A stretch of DNA of 64,000 nucleotides from Streptomyces mangrovi (lineage in GTDB: Bacteria > Actinomycetota > Actinomycetes > Streptomycetales > Streptomycetaceae): the NCBI RefSeq assembly GCF_900114215.1, contig NZ_FOSG01000007.1:1-64000 (forward strand), read 5' to 3'. The translations under genes were made by a program, and so were the position numbers. The notes below the pieces were generated by a model. That model was not told the DNA's origin and did not search any database. It was given only the letters and a program-made list of their open reading frames with translations. Of this stretch, positions 32,399 to 41,416 are shown in pieces. How positions within the stretch are numbered: the first letter of the stretch is position 1; each line of letters starts with the position of its first letter.

Positions 32399-33055
32399 GG
32401 CTTCACCTCCACCGCGGCCGGTGTCCGATGCCCCGGCGGCCTTCGCCGGACGGAGTCGGCCACCGGGAGCCCGGTACTGCCGGGCGCGGATTTCGCGGAG
32501 CAATCACCTGCGTTGTCGGACGGTCCTTCCGGTGCGCGGGTCAACTGGCGGGCCGTCGGCTCCGTTCGGCAGGTTTCCCGCGCTTTACGGCACCCATCGA
32601 AAGTTACTCCGGTGACTTCCGGGCGGCTACCGAAGAATTTCCCGCCTTTTCCCGTACTGAGCCGGATGCGGTGGGAAAACAGCGGAAAGGCTTGTCCGGC
32701 TGGCCCCGAAGCCCAGCCCAAAGGTCACCCGAACGGCGGAACACACAGCACTGCGGCGCGGGCCTTCCCGCCCCGGGGCGCCCACCGGAGGCGGCGCCCG
32801 CTTTCGCGCTGTGAAAGTTTCCGCCGGGCGCGGCCCGTCGGCGCAGTTCGCGCCCGGCGGCAGAGGTCGAGACCACAGAGAGTGCCTGGAGCGTCTTTAC
32901 AGAGCGACCGCCCACATGCGTCACTTATGACGCGTGCACGTCAATAGAGTCGCGCCGGCACGGCCGGGCCGGCGCGCTCGTCCGCACCGACGGCATCACC
33001 CAGCACCTCCTCCCCTCCCCCCACTCCCGCCTTCACCGAGCGCCAGGAGGAAGCC
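32399..33055. other. 657-base intergenic region between ectA and the lysozyme gene
   Basis: No supported gene. The two flanking genes diverge, so both promoters should be here. The stretch 32580-32680 is lower in GC than its surroundings. A perfect inverted repeat GCGTCA-N4-TGACGC is at 32918-32933, with TAGAGT at 32945-32950. A 9-bp stem (32951-32959 with 32968-32976) lies in the likely lysozyme leader. I found no match to a c-di-AMP riboswitch. Confidence 0.5.
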
Positions 33056-33937
33056 ATGCGCCCGCACAGACCCCTCTCCCCCCACCGCCGGCTGAGAACC
33101 ACCGTGGTCGGCGTACTCACCGCCGTACTCGCCCTGCTGACGGCCACGGCGGGTACGGCCGCGGCGGCGCCTCCGCCCGCCAAGGAGCGCCTCAAGCCGG
33201 GCACGGCGTTCATGGGCGCCGGCCACCGGCTCCACGAGGGCGGCGACGCGCGGCAGGACCCGCCGCTGGGGGCCGCGTCCCACACCAGCGGCGTGCAGGG
33301 AATCGACGTCTCGCACTGGCAGGGCGCCATCAACTGGACCTCGGTGCGCAACTCTGGCATCCAGTTCGCCTGGATCAAGGCGACCGAGGGCACCAGCTAC
33401 AAGGACTCGCGGTTCAACACCAACTACGTGGCGGCGTACAACGCCGGCGTGATCCGCGGCGCCTACCACTTCGCGCGCCCCGACGTCTCCGGCGGCTCGA
33501 CCCAGGCGGCCTACTTCGCCTCCAACGGCGGCGCGTGGTCGCGGGACAACAGGACCCTGCCGGGCGTCCTGGACATCGAGCACAACCCCTACGGGTCGAT
33601 GTGCTACGGCCTGTCCACCACTCAGATGCGCTCCTGGATCAACGACTTCTACAACACCTACAAGGCGCGCACCTCGCGCGACGTGGTGATCTACACGACC
33701 GCGGGCTGGTGGAACACCTGCACCGGCAACTGGACGGGCATGTACAACAAGAGCCCGCTGTGGGTGGCGCACTGGACCTCCAGCGAGACCCCGACCATCC
33801 CCGGCGGCTTCCCCACCTGGACGGTGTGGCAGTACACCAGCACCGGCTCGGTCGGCGGCGTCTCCGGGAACGTCGACCGCAACAAGTTCAACGGCTCCAG
33901 GGACCGGCTCCTCGCCCTGGCCAACAACACCCCGTAG
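33056..33937 (+). CDS. secreted GH25 lysozyme (N-acetylmuramidase)
   Basis: A 293-residue secreted muramidase that cleaves peptidoglycan. A Sec signal with a hydrophobic core (about residues 15-38) ends near AAAA-PPP. The GH25 domain begins GIDVSHWQGAINW with its active-site Asp and continues with WIKATEGTSYKD, GAYHFARP and the catalytic pair in LDIEHNPYG. A strong AGGAGGAA precedes the ATG. It is followed by a hairpin and by a gene for another wall-active enzyme. Confidence 0.93.
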   Translation: MRPHRPLSPHRRLRTTVVGVLTAVLALLTATAGTAAAAPPPAKERLKPGTAFMGAGHRLHEGGDARQDPPLGAASHTSGVQGIDVSHWQGAINWTSVRNSGIQFAWIKATEGTSYKDSRFNTNYVAAYNAGVIRGAYHFARPDVSGGSTQAAYFASNGGAWSRDNRTLPGVLDIEHNPYGSMCYGLSTTQMRSWINDFYNTYKARTSRDVVIYTTAGWWNTCTGNWTGMYNKSPLWVAHWTSSETPTIPGGFPTWTVWQYTSTGSVGGVSGNVDRNKFNGSRDRLLALANNTP

Positions 33938-33963
33938 CCCCGCGGAGCGGCCGCCCGGACCCG

Positions 33964-33991
33964 GCCGGCCCCACCGCGCGGTGGGGCCGGC
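33964..33991 (+). terminator. terminator after lysozyme gene
   Basis: A perfect palindrome with 13-bp arms (33964-33976 and 33979-33991) starts 27 bases after the stop. Beyond it, at 34021-34055, a CGCACAGCCCGTCACC unit is repeated twice in tandem. Confidence 0.7.
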
Positions 33992-34095
33992 GCCGGGCAC
34001 CTCCCGCCACGCCCCGCCCCCGCACAGCCCGTCACCCGCGCACAGCCCGTCACCCGCGACCCGCGCGCTCCGCGCGGCTCTTTCGAGGAGCGACC

Positions 34096-34749
34096 GTGAA
34101 CGGTGAGAAACCACTGCGCCGCCGTCTGCTGATCACCGGTACCGCCGGGCTCGTCGCCGCCGGCGCGCTGACGGGCACCGCCCGGGCCTCCGGCACGATC
34201 GAACCCGACATCGACAGCACCTCGGAGTGGAACGCGCGGCCGCCCCGGGGGAACGTCACCGTTCTCGGGTACCGGCCGGACCGGATCATCGTCCACCACA
34301 CGGTGAGCGCGAACACCTCCGACCTCTCCCGCGACCGGGCCCACGCGCACGCCCACTGGGTCCAGGACCTGCACATGGACGACAACGGCTGGATCGACAC
34401 CGGCTACCACTTCGCCGTCAGCCGGGGAGGCTGGATCACCGAGGGCCGGCACGGCAGCCTGCGGACCCTCACCGGCGGCACCTCCTTCGTGCTCGGCGCG
34501 CACACCTCCGGGCAGAACGACCGTGCCGTCGGCATCGCCTGCGAGGGCGCCTACCACGCGGGCGCGGTGCCGCCGCAGGCCCAGTGGGAGGTGCTGGTGA
34601 TCCTGTGCGCGTACGTGTGCGAGCGGTACGGCATCGCGCCCGCGCGGATGTACGGCCACAAGGACTACAACACGGGCACGCTGTGCCCCGGGGTGCTCCA
34701 CGACATGCTGCCGCGGCTGCGCGACGAGGTGGCGGCGCGGCTGGGCTGA
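34096..34749 (+). CDS. secreted PGRP/N-acetylmuramoyl-L-alanine amidase-like protein
   Basis: A 217-residue protein with a likely Tat signal (RRRLLITGTAGLVAAGAL). The amidase_2/PGRP domain contains RIIVHHTVSAN (first zinc His), NGWIDTGYHFAVSRGG, and the later GHKDYNTGTLCPG (second His and Cys). This is the zinc arrangement of type 2 amidases that cut the bond between muramic acid and L-Ala. GTG 34096 has GAGGAG upstream. Confidence 0.9.
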   Translation: MNGEKPLRRRLLITGTAGLVAAGALTGTARASGTIEPDIDSTSEWNARPPRGNVTVLGYRPDRIIVHHTVSANTSDLSRDRAHAHAHWVQDLHMDDNGWIDTGYHFAVSRGGWITEGRHGSLRTLTGGTSFVLGAHTSGQNDRAVGIACEGAYHAGAVPPQAQWEVLVILCAYVCERYGIAPARMYGHKDYNTGTLCPGVLHDMLPRLRDEVAARLG

Positions 34750-34770
34750 GGGCGGCCGGACCGAACGCGG

Positions 34771-34820
34771 CGCGGGGCCCGGACCGCCCCCTGTGCGGCT
34801 GTGCGGCCCCGGGCCCCGCG
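34771..34820. terminator. hairpin between convergent amidase and GH12 genes
   Basis: Arms CGCGGGGCCCGG (34771-34782) and its exact complement at 34809-34820 flank a 26-base loop. Both flanking genes end here, so it may terminate both. Confidence 0.5.
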
Positions 34821-34848
34821 TCGCTCTACCGTGCCCGCCGTGCGCGGC

Positions 34849-36027
34849 TCACCTCACCGTGCAGACGGTGCCGTTGAGGGTGAACCGGGCCGGCTCGCCG
34901 GGCGTGCCCCCCGAGTGGGTCCCCTGGAAGCCGAACGACTGGGTGCCGCCCGGTTCGATGTTCCTGTTGTGCTCGACCGGACGGGCCGTCACCGTGCCTC
35001 CGCTGGAGGAGAGCGTGGCGTTCCAGGCGCTGGTGACCGACTGGCCGGCGGGCAGGGCGAAGCTCATCTCCCAGCCGCTGATCGCGGTGGAGCCGGTGTT
35101 CCTGACGCCGACGTCGGCGGTGAAGCCGTTCGACCAGGAGTTGGTGGTGTAGGTGACCTCGCAGGCGCCCGGCTCACCACCCGGCTCGCCGTCGTCACCG
35201 CCGCCGTCGTCACCGCCGCCGCTGCCGGTGTTGACGGCCGCGGAGAAGGAGTCGACCGCGAGACCGGCGCCGTTCTGCCACGGCTCGAAGCCGGCCTGGA
35301 CGCTCGTCAGGTACCACGAGCGCTGGGCCATGCCGCGGGCGACCGTCTCGTCGACGAAGTCCATGACGTCGAAGCTCATGCTCCGGACCGCCGAGGGGGC
35401 GATGAAGGAGATGACGTCGTTGGAGCCGTTACTGCCGGTCCACACCTCCCAGCTGCGGCCGCCGACGTTCGCCGTGCCGACACGGGAGCCGATGGGCTGG
35501 ATCGGGCCCACGCGGTTGAGCCAGATCATGATCTCGGTCCGGTTGACCCCGTCCTTCTTCGGCGTCGGGTCGAGCCAGATGTCGTACGAGGCGTTGTAGA
35601 CCGCGTTGTCGACGTAGGTGTAGGAGATGCTGCTGGGCGCGCTGCCGATCGAGCTGACCTGCATCGGCAGGTTGGTGCCCGGGGAGCAGTTGGTGTAGTG
35701 GCAGCCGTAGAAGACCGAGGGGTAGGACTTGGGCGCCCCGTCGGTCGGGACGGAGCCGTCGGCCTGGGCGAGCCGGAACCCGGTGCCCGTCACGTCGATG
35801 CACTGGGTGGCGCTGGTGCCCCAGCGGTTGTTCTGCACCACGTACTTGCCCTGGATGGTGGTGCTCCCGTACCGGTCGCAGATCCGCTCGTCGGCGCGGG
35901 CGGTCTGCGCCGTGGCGGTCAGGGCCGTCAGGGCCCCCGCGAGCAGCAGGAGCGCCAGTAGTGCGGCGCGTATCCGGGGCAGCGAACGGAGGGGCGTGCG
36001 TAAGGGGGTGCGCAGGGGGGAAGCCAT
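34849..36027 (-). CDS. secreted GH12 endoglucanase with C-terminal CBM2
   Basis: A 392-residue secreted cellulase. Order: signal peptide (about residues 1-45), GH12 catalytic domain beginning CDRYGSTTIQGKYVVQNNRWG, a Gly/Asp/Glu linker, then CBM2 (CEVTYTTNSWSNGFTADVGVRNTGS to the final CTVR). GH12 acid residues are plausibly in TEIMIWLN and in the later MDFVDE segment. It cuts internal beta-1,4-glucan bonds while CBM2 binds cellulose. A CebR operator lies 36 bases upstream of the start. Confidence 0.95.
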   Translation of the reverse strand: MASPLRTPLRTPLRSLPRIRAALLALLLLAGALTALTATAQTARADERICDRYGSTTIQGKYVVQNNRWGTSATQCIDVTGTGFRLAQADGSVPTDGAPKSYPSVFYGCHYTNCSPGTNLPMQVSSIGSAPSSISYTYVDNAVYNASYDIWLDPTPKKDGVNRTEIMIWLNRVGPIQPIGSRVGTANVGGRSWEVWTGSNGSNDVISFIAPSAVRSMSFDVMDFVDETVARGMAQRSWYLTSVQAGFEPWQNGAGLAVDSFSAAVNTGSGGGDDGGGDDGEPGGEPGACEVTYTTNSWSNGFTADVGVRNTGSTAISGWEMSFALPAGQSVTSAWNATLSSSGGTVTARPVEHNRNIEPGGTQSFGFQGTHSGGTPGEPARFTLNGTVCTVR

Positions 36028-36062
36028 GCTGTCCTTTCGGCAGGAGCGGGGCAGGGAGCACC

Positions 36063-36076
36063 TGGGAGCGCTCCCA
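36063..36076. promoter_or_regulatory. CebR operator upstream of GH12 gene
   Basis: A perfect 14-bp palindrome TGGGAGCGCTCCCA, the known CebR site of Streptomyces. CebR releases it on binding cellobiose or cellotriose. Confidence 0.93.
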
Positions 36077-36227
36077 TCACTGCGCGGCGGACTCTATGAC
36101 CACCCAAGGGACATGACAAGACGGACGGCACCCTCGACTTCCCTCCCCACCCCCGGATCTGCGCATCTCGCCGCCTGTCGTGAGCAACCGGGCATTCGCT
36201 CCCCTTCGAGCCCCACCGGGGCCCGGC

Positions 36228-36782
36228 TCACAACTCGCGGACGACGCGGGCCGGGTTGCCCACCGCGACGACGTTCGCGGGCAGATCCCGGGTGACGACG
36301 GCCCCGGCTCCGACCACGGTGTTCTCGCCGACGGTCACGCCGGGGCAGACGATGACACCGCCCCCGAGCCACACGTTGTCGCCGACGGTGACCGGCTCGG
36401 CCGCCTCCCATTTGGCGCGGCGCCGCTCGGGGTCGAGCGGATGGGTCGGGGTGAGCAGCTGGACGTTCGGGCCGATCTGGACGTCGGCGCCGACCGAGAC
36501 GGGGGCGACGTCGAGCACGACCGCTCCGAAGTTGACGAACGTGCCGGGCCCGATGGTGGTCCGGTAGCCGTAGTCGACGTACAGCGGCGGACGGACCTCC
36601 GCCCCCTCCCCCAGGCCGCCCAGCAGCTCGGCGAGCACCGCCCGGCGCGCGGCGGGGTCGGCGGCCGGCGAGGTGTTGAACCGCTCGCACAGTTCGGCCG
36701 CGCGCCGCAGATCGGCGGCCAGTTCGGGATCATCGGCGAGGTAGGGCTCCCCGGCGAGCATGCGCTCCTTGTGGCTGGTCAC
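36228..36782 (-). CDS. maltose/galactoside O-acetyltransferase family (hexapeptide repeat)
   Basis: A 184-residue left-handed beta-helix acetyltransferase. The N-terminal Mac domain reads KERMLAGEPYLADDPELAADL. Hexapeptide repeats follow (IGPGTFVNFGAVVLDVAPVSVGADVQIGPNV), with the active-site His region LLTPTHPLD. It uses acetyl-CoA to O-acetylate a sugar or similar acceptor. GTG start with GGAGGGG upstream. Confidence 0.88.
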   Translation of the reverse strand: MTSHKERMLAGEPYLADDPELAADLRRAAELCERFNTSPAADPAARRAVLAELLGGLGEGAEVRPPLYVDYGYRTTIGPGTFVNFGAVVLDVAPVSVGADVQIGPNVQLLTPTHPLDPERRRAKWEAAEPVTVGDNVWLGGGVIVCPGVTVGENTVVGAGAVVTRDLPANVVAVGNPARVVREL

Positions 36783-37160
36783 GGCACCCCTCCGCTCGGC
36801 GTCACCACTCCGCCGCGCCGCGGCCGGGCAGGCCGCGGCGCGTGCGGCACACCGCCAGACTGCCCCGGAATCCCACCGGCGTCACCCGCGCGCCCGAACC
36901 GGTGAGCGGCGCTCCGGTTCCGGCCCCGGCCGACACACGGCCGCCCCACGTCCCACCCGGCTCACCCGGACGTGCGCACGGGCCGTGATTTGGGACAACG
37001 ATGGTGGCGCGACGGCTCCAGGTGTGTGACCGTGGGGGAAGCCGCCCCACCGTCTGGCCGGGGAGGCTCCTTTTGCCCGCGCCGGCCGGGCACCGCCGAA
37101 CCGCCCGATCCGGAAGACACCTCGGCCGGCACGAGCCGATCCGCCCCGGAAGGGGGTCGA
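36783..37160. other. 378-base divergent intergenic region
   Basis: It lies between the acetyltransferase (minus) and STAS (plus) genes. No recognisable gene, palindrome or clear promoter is seen. The 36972-37010 part is slightly lower in GC and may contain the STAS promoter. Confidence 0.45.
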
Positions 37161-37478
37161 ATGGCCATGCGCACCCTGTCCGTCGCCGTCACCCGCCAAC
37201 ACGACACCGTCGTCCTGCATCCCCGGGGTGATGTCGACCATGACAGCGCGCCGGCCCTGACGGGTGTCCTGGAGGAGATCGACCAGCCGTGGCGGAGCCT
37301 GGCCGTCGACCTGTCGAGCGTCCCTTTCATGGATTCCGCCGGTCTGCACGCCCTGCTCTCCCTGGAGCGCCGCTGCCGGGACCGCGGGGTTCCCCTGACC
37401 CTGACCGGCGTCGGCGAACAGCCCGGCAGGCTGCTGGAACTGGTGGGGCTGGCCGGGTTCTTCACCGTCGCCCGCTGA
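37161..37478 (+). CDS. STAS-domain anti-sigma factor antagonist
   Basis: A 105-residue single STAS domain of the SpoIIAA/RsbV type: VVLHPRGDVDHDSAPALTG, and the phosphorylation region SVPFMDSAGLHALLSL, where the Ser after Asp is the usual phospho-site. Start at ATG 37161 behind AGGGGG (an ATG six bases later is possible). It is followed by a gene for an anti-sigma-like kinase, so they may form a partner-switching pair. Confidence 0.88.
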   Translation: MAMRTLSVAVTRQHDTVVLHPRGDVDHDSAPALTGVLEEIDQPWRSLAVDLSSVPFMDSAGLHALLSLERRCRDRGVPLTLTGVGEQPGRLLELVGLAGFFTVAR

Positions 37479-37583
37479 CCGCTCCCCCCTCTTCGGGCTC
37501 CGCCCGGGCCCGCCCGCGGCAATGGGTGCGGCGGGTCGGGGTGACACCGGCGTATGGTGTGGGCAACAGCGGGAAGACGCACC

Positions 37584-38033
37584 ATGGATACCGCTGTGTT
37601 GACTGGGGGACCGGCGATGGAACTGCTGAGCGAAGGTTTGGGGGCTCCCCATTTGCGCGCCGACTTCGACGGCCACTCCGGCACCATCGCCCGGGCCCGC
37701 GACGCCGCCGACGCCTTCCTGACGAAACTGGCGGGCACCGAGCCGCCCGCCGGGGACCGCTCGCACGACGACGCACTGCTGGTCGTCTCCGAACTGGTCA
37801 CCAACGCCGTACGCCACGCACCCGGTCCGCTCACCCTGTGCCTGGCGTTCACCGAGGGACGTGTACAGATCACCGTCCGCGACGGCGACCCGGCCCCGCC
37901 CAGACCCCGCCAGGCCGATCTGAACAGCGGCGGGGGCGGCTTCGGCTGGTCCATCGTCGAGCGGATCGCCGACCGGCTCAGCGTCCACCCGCTGCCGGAC
38001 GGCAAGGAGATCCACGCCTTCCTCCCGTGGTGA
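37584..38033 (+). CDS. HATPase (RsbW-like) anti-sigma/serine kinase
   Basis: About 149 residues with a GHKL ATPase fold: N-box LVVSELVTNAVRHAPGP, G1 box VRDGDP, and GGGGFGWSIVERIADRL. It is the kinase type that phosphorylates STAS proteins or holds sigma factors. ATG 37584 has GGGAAG upstream; ATG 37617 with GGGGGA is an alternative start. It lies about 100 bases after the STAS gene on the same strand. Confidence 0.85.
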   Translation: MDTAVLTGGPAMELLSEGLGAPHLRADFDGHSGTIARARDAADAFLTKLAGTEPPAGDRSHDDALLVVSELVTNAVRHAPGPLTLCLAFTEGRVQITVRDGDPAPPRPRQADLNSGGGGFGWSIVERIADRLSVHPLPDGKEIHAFLPW

Positions 38034-38073
38034 AACCGGCCCCGGGGCGTCCGGGCCGGCTGGATTCCCGGCC

Positions 38074-38502
38074 ATGGACTCCGCCCGCCCGCTCACCCGG
38101 ACACAGCGCGAACTCCAGGCCTTCCGGGCCTGCCTCGACGGGGACCTGAGCGCCCCGGTGGAGCACTGAGGCGGCTGGACGCTGCGCGATCCGGCCGAGC
38201 ACCTGGGCACGGGCAACCTCACGACCGCCGAGGGCGTGGCGGAGGTGTTCGACACCATGGCTCCGCGCCGGTTGACACGGGGGCGCGCGGTCATGCCCGG
38301 GCAAGCCGTACGCCTGGTCTCCACCGACACCGGCGCGTCATGGGTGCACGGCCCCGGCGCCCCGGTCGCCACGGTCTCCGCCACCGCCGCGGACCTGCTG
38401 CTCATGCTGCGGGGGCGCGCCCCGGGGGACGACGGACGGCTCGTGCGGGAGGGCGACCGCGCGGCCGGCCTACGGGTCCTGGAGGGTCCGCTGGTCCCCT
38501 GA
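38074..38502 (+). pseudogene. mycothiol-dependent maleylpyruvate-isomerase-family relic
   Basis: The frame from ATG 38074 reads MDSARPLTRTQRELQAFRACL and reaches a TGA at 38167-38169, where relatives have Cys-Gly in EHCGGWT. It resumes in frame with GWTLRDPAEHLGTGN and a C-terminal part (DTMAPRRLTRGRA to EGPLVP). The central part of a roughly 200-260 residue family is missing. An in-frame stop plus internal deletion make it a broken gene. A short ORF from 38236 remains open. Confidence 0.78.
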
Positions 38503-38663
38503 CCGGACCTGCGCACACGGGCCCGCGCACGGGGGCGGCCGCCGGCCCCGGTGGTGACGGCCCGGCCACTCCGCCGGATTCCCCAAATCCCCGCTCCCCA
38601 CCGTTTCCCTGCCGCGCCTCACGCGCGCATCATGGACATATGGCGTGAAACGGAGGTTCAGCC

Positions 38664-39026
38664 ATGCTGGAAGTCAAGACCACCGAGAAGCCGGACGAAC
38701 GGCGCGACTTCCCCCGTGGCCACCTCGAAGCCCTCCACCTCACCGGGCTGGACTTCGCCGTGGCCACGTTCGAGCCCGGCTGGCGCTGGTCGGAGTCGGT
38801 GGGCCCGATCGCCGGAACGGACAGCTGCCGGATCCACCACAACGGCTACGTGGTGCGCGGGCGGATGCGGCTGCGCATGGACGACGGCCAGGAGGCCGAG
38901 GTCGGGCCGGGCGACGTGTTCGTCTGCCCGCCGGGGCACGACGCCTGGGCCGTCGGCGACGAGGCGGTCGTGGCGTACGACTTCGCCGGCGCCATGGCGG
39001 AGGAGTACGCCAAGGCCCGCGAGTGA
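38664..39026 (+). CDS. cupin-domain protein
   Basis: A 120-residue single-domain cupin. Motif 1 resembles CRIHHNGYVVRGRMRLRMDDG and motif 2 VGPGDVFVCPPGHDAWAVGDE, giving candidate metal ligands (two His in motif 1, one in motif 2). GGAGG precedes the ATG. It is followed after 19 bases by a small gene on the same strand. Substrate unknown. Confidence 0.85.
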   Translation: MLEVKTTEKPDERRDFPRGHLEALHLTGLDFAVATFEPGWRWSESVGPIAGTDSCRIHHNGYVVRGRMRLRMDDGQEAEVGPGDVFVCPPGHDAWAVGDEAVVAYDFAGAMAEEYAKARE

Positions 39027-39045
39027 CCGTCACAGGAGGAGCCCC

Positions 39046-39339
39046 ATGACGTTCGTACAGCTCATCGAGTACGAGACGACGCACGACAAGGAGATGATGG
39101 ATCTCTGGAACCAGTGGATGCGGATGACGGAGGGCAAGCGGACCCTCTCCCGTGAGCTCCACGGACAGGACCGCGAGAACTCCACCCACTACGTGGACAT
39201 CGTCGAGTTCCCCTCGTACGAGCAGGCGATGAGGAACAGCGAGATGCCCGAGACGCAGCGCGTCTCCGAGCAGATCCGGGGACTGTGCAGCAAGGAGCCC
39301 CGCTTCGTGAACCTGGAGGTGGTCGAAGAGATGTCCTGA
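39046..39339 (+). CDS. small alpha/beta-barrel-like protein, function unknown
   Basis: A 97-residue protein with AGGAGG before its ATG, co-directional with the cupin gene. The pattern (FVQLIEYETTHDKEMMDLWNQW, then HYVDIVEFPSYEQAM with a repeated SEMPETQR) resembles dimeric ferredoxin-like or ABM-type domains. No catalytic residue can be assigned. Confidence 0.65.
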   Translation: MTFVQLIEYETTHDKEMMDLWNQWMRMTEGKRTLSRELHGQDRENSTHYVDIVEFPSYEQAMRNSEMPETQRVSEQIRGLCSKEPRFVNLEVVEEMS

Positions 39340-39549
39340 GGTCCCGACCGCACCGCCGGCGGGCCCCAGGCCCGCCGGTTCTCCATGTCCGCCTCCCCTC
39401 CAAGCCCTGTCGGCGCACCGGAGACCATTCCTTCCGACACCATGCGGACAAACGGAACTTAATACCCGAACAGTCCATATACCATCCCTTCTTTCCCGGA
39501 GAAGATCACGGGTGCCCAGCCATCCGCGACCCCGAGGGAAAGACAGACC

Positions 39550-41334
39550 GTGGACAGAAGACGTTTCATCCGGGCGAGTTCGCTGACCGGGGGCGCGCTG
39601 CTCCTGCCCGGGCCAGGTACGGCGCCACCCGCCGCCGCCCGGGAGGCGGTCGCGCTGCCGCCCCTCGACGACCCGCTCTACCGCGAGCCGGTCGCCGACC
39701 CCGCCGCCATCCCCCGGTTCACCGATCCGCTACCCCGCCCGTCACGGGTCGACGCGCTGGGCGGGGGCGACCAGACCTTCGTGATGGGCCCGGCGCGCCA
39801 GGATCTCCTCGGCGGCGGGCTGGGCCTGACCACACCGGTGTGGGGGTTCGAAGTGCGCGGGCGCCACGGCGGCGGCCTCGCGTCCGCGGGGCCGGCGCAG
39901 GTGTCCAGTCCCGGTCCGACCCTCGTGGCCCACCGGGACCGGCCCGTACGGGTGCACTGGGTCAACGACCTGCCCCACCGGCACCTGCTGCCGGTGGACA
40001 CCACCGTCCACTGGGCCTTCGCCGGCACCGGCCACACCATCGAGCGCGACGGCGTGCCGGCCGTGGTGCACCTGCACGGCGGGCACACCGATCCGGACAG
40101 CGACGGCCACCCCGACGCCTGGTACACCCCCGGCGGCGCCGTCGGACCGCGCTTCGACGGCACACGGTTCCACTACGACAACAGCCAGGAGGCCGCCACC
40201 CTCTGGTACCACGACCACACCCTCGGCATCACCCGGCTCAACGTCTACGCCGGGCTGGCCGGCTTCTACCTCCTGCGCGACTCGCACGAGCTCTCGCTCA
40301 TCGAGGACCACCGGCTGCCCTGCGGGCCGTACGAGCTGGAACTGGTGGTCCAGGACCGCATGTTCCACCCGGACGGGCGGCTGGCCTACCCGGACGTCCC
40401 CGCCGACTCGCCCGACTGGCCGGGCGGGCCCTCCGTGCGGCCCGAGTTCTTCGGGCAGGTCATCCTGGTCAACGGCAAGGCGTGGCCGTATCTGGACGTG
40501 GAGCCGCGCCAGTACCGGCTACGGCTGCTCAACGGGTCGAACTCGCGCTTCTACCGGCTGTCGGCCGGCGGAGAGTGGCCGTTCCCCGTCACCCTGATCG
40601 GGACCGAGCTGGGCTTCCTCCACCGGCCGCTGCCGCTGGACGGGCCGCTGGTGGTCGCCCCCGGCGAGCGGGTGGACCTGGTCGTCGACTTCCGGGGGCT
40701 GGAGGGCGAGGTCCACACCCTGACCAACGACGCGCCCACACCCTTCCCCTACGGCGACCCCGTGGCCCCGCCCGCCGACCAGGTGATGCGGTTCCGGGTG
40801 AACCGGCCCCGCGACGAGCGGGCCCCCGAGCCCCGGCTGCCGCGGACGCTGCGCCGCGCCCCCTTCCGGATCTCCAGGCCCCCGGCCCGGACCCGCCGGC
40901 TGCTGCTGTCCGAGGGCACCGACGAGTTCGGCAGGCTGAAGCCGCTGCTGGGCACCGTGGAGCAGGGGCCGCTGGAGTGGTCCGAACCGGTCACCGAGGA
41001 TCCCGGGCTGCGCACCGCGGAGATCTGGGAGGTCTTCAACGCCACGCCCGACACCCACCCCATCCATCTGCATCTGGTGCGGTTCCAGGTGCTGGACCGG
41101 GCGCCGTTCAGCGCCGACCGGGATCCGGAGACCGGGGCGCTGTCGAACATCGAGATCGGGCTGCCGCAGCGGCCGGACGCCACCGAGCTGGGGCCGAAGG
41201 ATAGCGTGTCGGCTCCGCCCGGCCAGGTCACCCGGATCAAGGCGTTCTTCGACAGGCTCGGCCTGTACGTCTGGCACTGCCACATCCTCGAGCACGAGGA
41301 CCACGAGATGATGCGGAACTACCGGGTCCGCTGA
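39550..41334 (+). CDS. secreted multicopper oxidase (CotA/bilirubin-oxidase-like)
   Basis: A 594-residue oxidase with a Tat signal (RRRFIRASSLTGGALLLPG). All copper-binding motifs are visible: HLHGGH, WYHDHTLG, HPIHLHLV and the C-terminal WHCHILEHEDHEMM with the type 1 ligands. It oxidises phenols, bilirubin-like or metal substrates while reducing O2 to water. GTG 39550 is the start, with GAGGGAAAG upstream. A strong terminator follows. It is monocistronic. Confidence 0.93.
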   Translation: MDRRRFIRASSLTGGALLLPGPGTAPPAAAREAVALPPLDDPLYREPVADPAAIPRFTDPLPRPSRVDALGGGDQTFVMGPARQDLLGGGLGLTTPVWGFEVRGRHGGGLASAGPAQVSSPGPTLVAHRDRPVRVHWVNDLPHRHLLPVDTTVHWAFAGTGHTIERDGVPAVVHLHGGHTDPDSDGHPDAWYTPGGAVGPRFDGTRFHYDNSQEAATLWYHDHTLGITRLNVYAGLAGFYLLRDSHELSLIEDHRLPCGPYELELVVQDRMFHPDGRLAYPDVPADSPDWPGGPSVRPEFFGQVILVNGKAWPYLDVEPRQYRLRLLNGSNSRFYRLSAGGEWPFPVTLIGTELGFLHRPLPLDGPLVVAPGERVDLVVDFRGLEGEVHTLTNDAPTPFPYGDPVAPPADQVMRFRVNRPRDERAPEPRLPRTLRRAPFRISRPPARTRRLLLSEGTDEFGRLKPLLGTVEQGPLEWSEPVTEDPGLRTAEIWEVFNATPDTHPIHLHLVRFQVLDRAPFSADRDPETGALSNIEIGLPQRPDATELGPKDSVSAPPGQVTRIKAFFDRLGLYVWHCHILEHEDHEMMRNYRVR

Positions 41335-41344
41335 ACCGCGAAGC

Positions 41345-41387
41345 GGTGCGGGAGGGCCCTCCGGGTTCCGGAGGGCCCTCCCGCACC
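41345..41387. terminator. strong intrinsic terminator
   Basis: Perfect 20-bp arms (41345-41364 and 41368-41387) with a 3-base loop lie between the convergent multicopper oxidase and FMN reductase genes. Confidence 0.9.
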
Positions 41388-41416
41388 GTGCCCACGCCGG
41401 CGCTGACGCGGTCCGG

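Noticed and set aside
32941..33055. c-di-AMP riboswitch before the GH25 lysozyme
   Set aside because: Some Streptomyces wall-hydrolase genes carry one, but the leader is short and the conserved riboswitch segments are not visible.
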